Below, one piece after another: positions 21,168 to 23,156 of a DNA stretch of 23,156 nucleotides. Below the pieces are notes generated by a model, which had not been told where the DNA came from, ran no database searches, and saw only the letters and a program-made list of their open reading frames with translations. The translations under genes were made by a program, and so were the position numbers. Source of the stretch: a virus. Location of the stretch: IMG/VR virus record IMGVR_UViG_3300047553_000646, positions 1 through 23,156 of that record, one strand, 5' to 3'. Numbering within the stretch: the stretch's first letter is position 1; every line of letters starts with the position of its first letter.

Positions 21168-21428
21168 TTAAGCGGCGAATGCGCTGTCACCAAGAACTTT
21201 ATGTGCGACAGAAACCATTGAACGAGTTGGGCGACCAGAACGGTATTCGACCGACTGCGAACCCTTGCGTGGGTTACTGTAGATGCAATAACCTTTTTGG
21301 CGTAGGTCATAGATTCGGGCGCTCATACGCTCAACACCGAACATGCTTTGTGCTTGTTTGGCGGTTAGAGTTTTACCTTCTTTAGAAAAGAAAGATTCAA
21401 GTTTCTCTAGTTGAGTTTTATTTGACAT
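21168..21428 (-). CDS. small helix-turn-helix protein (putative regulator)
   Basis: This is an 86-aa protein from ATG 21428 (MSNKTQLEKLESFFSKEGKT), chosen over a TTG nine bases upstream because TGGAGA lies 9 nt before it. The helix-turn-helix is at ~22-50: LTAKQAQSMFGVERMSARIY, then DLRQKGYCIYSN as recognition helix and wing. This 'T..QA...FG......RI.DLR..G..I' pattern is that of small phage winged-helix proteins (HTH_39-like). The tail (VEYRSGRPTRSMVSVAHKVL) is basic. It stands alone between hairpins and its own terminator, so it may be strongly and separately expressed. A DNA-binding regulator or a small nucleoid protein is plausible; targets are unknown. Confidence 0.75.
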   Translation of the reverse strand: MSNKTQLEKLESFFSKEGKTLTAKQAQSMFGVERMSARIYDLRQKGYCIYSNPRKGSQSVEYRSGRPTRSMVSVAHKVLGDSAFAA

Positions 21429-21465
21429 AATTATCAATCTCCATATTGAAATACCACGATGTAAT

Positions 21466-21500
21466 AAAATCCAGAATGGCGTGGTCGACCACTCTGGATT
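21466..21500 (-). terminator. probable intrinsic terminator after cobS
   Basis: The minus strand reads AATCCAGAGTGG - TCGACCACG - CCATTCTGGATT then TTATT. It is a 12-bp stem with one G-U pair and a short U-rich tail. The loop contains GTCGAC, part of an inner palindrome (GTGGTCGACCAC). It lies ~36 bp after the cobS stop. Confidence 0.7.
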
Positions 21501-21501
21501 C

Positions 21502-21520
21502 GAAACTGTTAATCAGTTTC
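21502..21520 (-). other. second tandem hairpin after cobS
   Basis: GAAACTG - ATTAA - CAGTTTC on the minus strand is a perfect 7-bp stem, one base before the terminator stem. It has no U-tract of its own. It may protect the transcript 3' end or be a processing site. Confidence 0.5.
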
Positions 21521-21535
21521 TATATCATTAATGTA

Positions 21536-22741
21536 TCAGAAAGGTTGTTCCTCTGCAACACTATTTTCGGTAGAAGTAACTTGTGTTGCATTCTCTTCCA
21601 TTTGACCAGAATCTACTTTCGTATAGAGGTCAATGAATGCCGATTTCGTTTCGCTATCAAAACGATTGACACCGAGTTGAACTGCCTTTAGTTTATCTTT
21701 AAAGATTGCGTAACCTTGCACGATACGAACAAGGCGGCGAGTAGAAACAATCTCATCAATTGCACCTTGTGCAAAAGTATCACGAATCACATTTGCCCAC
21801 TTAACAAGTTTTTCGGCAAAGTCAACATCATCGATACCTTTCTTTTCAAGTTCGGCAACAATAATTTTTTTCTCTACTGTAGCGGCAGGATATTCCTGTT
21901 CGATTGTAATTGCAAAACGCTCAAGGAATGCCTCATCAAGAATTTGTGCGGCAGAGAAACGACCATCATCACTACCACGACCTTTGGTATTTGCAGTAGC
22001 AATCACTTGAAATCCTGAGGCGGCGTTAATCACTTCGCCAGTCTTATCGTTAAGGAATGCTTTACCATCAATCACTTCTTGCAAACACATTAGACGGTTG
22101 GTACCACGGTCAATCTCATCAAGGAGTAGAACCGCACCACGGCGCATTGCTAACAGCACAGGACCTTCACGGAATACTACATTACCATCAATCAGAGTTT
22201 CACCACCGATTAGAGAATCTTTATCAGTCTCAGGACCAATGTTCACTTTTACAACTTCACGACCAAGATTGGCACACACTTGTTCAACCATCAAAGTCTT
22301 ACCATTACCAGAAAGACCAGAGATGAAAACAGGATAGAAAATCTTAGATTGAATGATACCTTTAAGGTCATTGAAGAAACCGAAAGGAGCATAACCTTTA
22401 AATTTTTCAGGAATAAGGTTGGCAACATCTTGTTGCATTTTCGCTTGTTGCAAAACTTTTTGGTTTGGCATTTGAATTACTTGTGCAACCGCTTGGGCGT
22501 ATTCCATTTCAGGTTCAGGTTTTGTCACTACAGGTTTTGTTTTAACAACTGATTGGCCGGCATCAACACTCGGCACTTCATATTGACCACGACCAACACG
22601 ATACTTATCATTAATAAAATATGTTGGTGTTGTGAAACCATTCTCATCGGCAAAATTTACAATCTCATCACGGGTTAGAACCGTGCCAGGTTTGAAACTT
22701 TGTGAGAGAACTTCGAAAAACTGTTTTTGCTTTGCATTCAT
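21536..22741 (-). CDS. cobS: CobS-like AAA+ ATPase with N-terminal winged-helix-like domain
   Basis: This 401-aa MoxR/CobS-type AAA+ protein has Walker A GLSGNGKT (142-149), Walker B AVLLLDEIDRG (203-213), sensor 1 FQVIATANTKGRGSDDGRFS and an arginine-finger region DEAFLERFAITIEQEYP. In bacteria CobS is the ATPase of the cobalt chelatase for vitamin B12. Phage versions are common in T4-like cyanophages and pelagiphages, but a chelatase role is unproven. The N-terminal ~60 residues (MNAKQKQFFEVLSQSFKPGT, VLTRDEIVNFADENG, KYRVGRGQYEVP) look like a winged helix not found in bacterial CobS. A low-complexity Pro/Val linker and Gln-rich helix follow. It has its own consensus promoter and AAAGG ribosome-binding site, and is followed by tandem hairpins. 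Confidence 0.85.
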   Translation of the reverse strand: MNAKQKQFFEVLSQSFKPGTVLTRDEIVNFADENGFTTPTYFINDKYRVGRGQYEVPSVDAGQSVVKTKPVVTKPEPEMEYAQAVAQVIQMPNQKVLQQAKMQQDVANLIPEKFKGYAPFGFFNDLKGIIQSKIFYPVFISGLSGNGKTLMVEQVCANLGREVVKVNIGPETDKDSLIGGETLIDGNVVFREGPVLLAMRRGAVLLLDEIDRGTNRLMCLQEVIDGKAFLNDKTGEVINAASGFQVIATANTKGRGSDDGRFSAAQILDEAFLERFAITIEQEYPAATVEKKIIVAELEKKGIDDVDFAEKLVKWANVIRDTFAQGAIDEIVSTRRLVRIVQGYAIFKDKLKAVQLGVNRFDSETKSAFIDLYTKVDSGQMEENATQVTSTENSVAEEQPF

Positions 22742-22772
22742 AATAAAGATACCTTTCTCAATTTATACAGAT

Positions 22773-22801
22773 ATTATATCGCACTTCCACACATTTGTCA
22801 A
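22773..22801 (-). promoter_or_regulatory. consensus sigma70 promoter for cobS
   Basis: On the minus strand TTGACA (22796-22801), a 17-bp spacer and TATAAT (22773-22778) match the host vegetative consensus exactly. The start would be near 22766, leaving a ~25-nt leader. A TATAAATT (22760-22767, 7 of 8 to the late octamer) overlaps the start region. Confidence 0.9.
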
Positions 22802-22804
22802 GAG

Positions 22805-22830
22805 GGGGTGTTGTTTTTATACAACGCCCC
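22805..22830 (-). terminator. GC-capped hairpin between the edge gene and the cobS promoter
   Basis: The minus strand reads GGGG c GTTGT - ATAAAA - ACAAC a CCCC, a 10-bp stem with one mismatch. It begins 9 bp after the edge gene stop and ends 3 bp before the -35 box. It lacks a U-tract, so it may be a poor terminator or a regulator site. Confidence 0.5.
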
Positions 22831-22839
22831 AATCTCGCA

Positions 22840-23156
22840 TTACGCAATCATTTCGGAAAACTTTGTTAACAGCACACGGTTTTGAACACGACCTCCTGTA
22901 AATTTTGCGAATTGTTTTACCATTTGTGATTTGGTTGCGGAAGAATCGATTGTCAAATCTTCATCATCACAATCAAGATTATCGCCACCTTTGACTAGGA
23001 AATACTCATCATAGCCAAGGTCGAAACCGGTCAACAATTTTTCACTATGGAACATTTTTGATTTTGTTGCAACTTCATCTGAATAACCAATCATACCAAC
23101 ATTCTCAGTAAGAAACTGGCGAATGGCGCCACGCTTGTCATCAAGAACATGGAAAC
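22840..23156 (-). CDS. unknown protein, 5' end missing
   Basis: The frame is open from the right edge (first full codon at 23154) to TAA at 22840-22842 and gives 104 C-terminal residues. It includes FHVLDDKRGAIRQFLTENVG, then MIGYSDEVATKSKMFHSEKL, LLTGFDLGYDEYFLVKGGDN, an acidic stretch DCDDEDLTIDSS and the end FTGGRVQNRVLLTKFSEMIA. An ATG at 23094 is internal, because the frame continues upstream with good coding character. I do not recognise the family. Its position upstream of cobS suggests a CobT-like partner (von Willebrand domain), but no MIDAS motif is visible in the part seen, so this is only a guess. A hairpin follows the stop. Confidence 0.7.
   Translation of the reverse strand, partial: FHVLDDKRGAIRQFLTENVGMIGYSDEVATKSKMFHSEKLLTGFDLGYDEYFLVKGGDNLDCDDEDLTIDSSATKSQMVKQFAKFTGGRVQNRVLLTKFSEMIA

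Noticed and set aside
22057-22337. Two plus-strand open frames opposite cobS
   Set aside because: They are antisense shadows of a strongly conserved AAA+ gene, with no ribosome-binding site or recognisable product.

Overview
This window is a piece of a T4-like myovirus genome (class Caudoviricetes). It is AT-rich, gene-dense and read entirely from the minus strand, so the biological order runs from high to low coordinates. The diagnosis rests on a T4-type replication block in T4-like order: sliding clamp gp45, clamp loader gp44 and gp62, translational repressor RegA, family B DNA polymerase gp43, UvsX recombinase and gp41 helicase. A CobS-like AAA+ ATPase, a small heat shock protein, a dNTP pyrophosphohydrolase-like protein and mosaic EF-hand proteins are typical of T4-like phages of aquatic bacteria. 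The host cannot be read from the sequence. No photosynthesis gene is present, and a phasin-like gene weakly hints at a polyhydroxyalkanoate-making bacterium. I see no tRNA, CRISPR array, transposon or integrase.

Layout from right to left: (1) the 3' end of an unknown gene (22840-23156), a hairpin and a near-perfect sigma70 promoter, then cobS (21536-22741). (2) Two tandem hairpins, a small helix-turn-helix gene (21168-21428) and a strong intrinsic terminator. (3) The replication accessory run: dNTP pyrophosphohydrolase-like protein, gp45, a 73-aa unknown, gp44, gp62 and regA, tightly packed with overlapping stop/start codons. (4) A structured 121-bp gap holding an exact T4-type late promoter octamer (TATAAATA), followed by a phasin-like gene and an Hsp20 gene. 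(5) A terminator with a sigma70-type promoter placed so that its transcripts would start inside the terminator stem, then an Sm-like protein, gp43, a DNA methyltransferase, UvsX, a 92-aa unknown, gp41 and a HELIH metallopeptidase. (6) A second sigma70 promoter preceded by a hairpin, starting a long run: a covalent nucleotidyltransferase (ligase-like) protein, a TxGH nucleotidyltransferase with appended modules, a P-loop kinase with EF-hand loops, an AT-hook protein, a Cys-motif protein, a cupin-like protein, a GH19 endolysin, a small secreted protein, a HAD nucleotidase and three small conserved or virion-type proteins reaching the left edge.

Genes in 3 and 5 build the replisome and recombination machinery. 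RegA would tune early translation. CobS, Hsp20 and the phasin-like protein look like host-interaction or folding functions. The ligase-like/nucleotidyltransferase/kinase cassette in 6 is the best candidate for an undescribed biochemical system: three nucleotide-handling enzymes are encoded in a row under their own promoter and carry mosaic accessory modules. No gene-free stretch exceeds about 125 bases.
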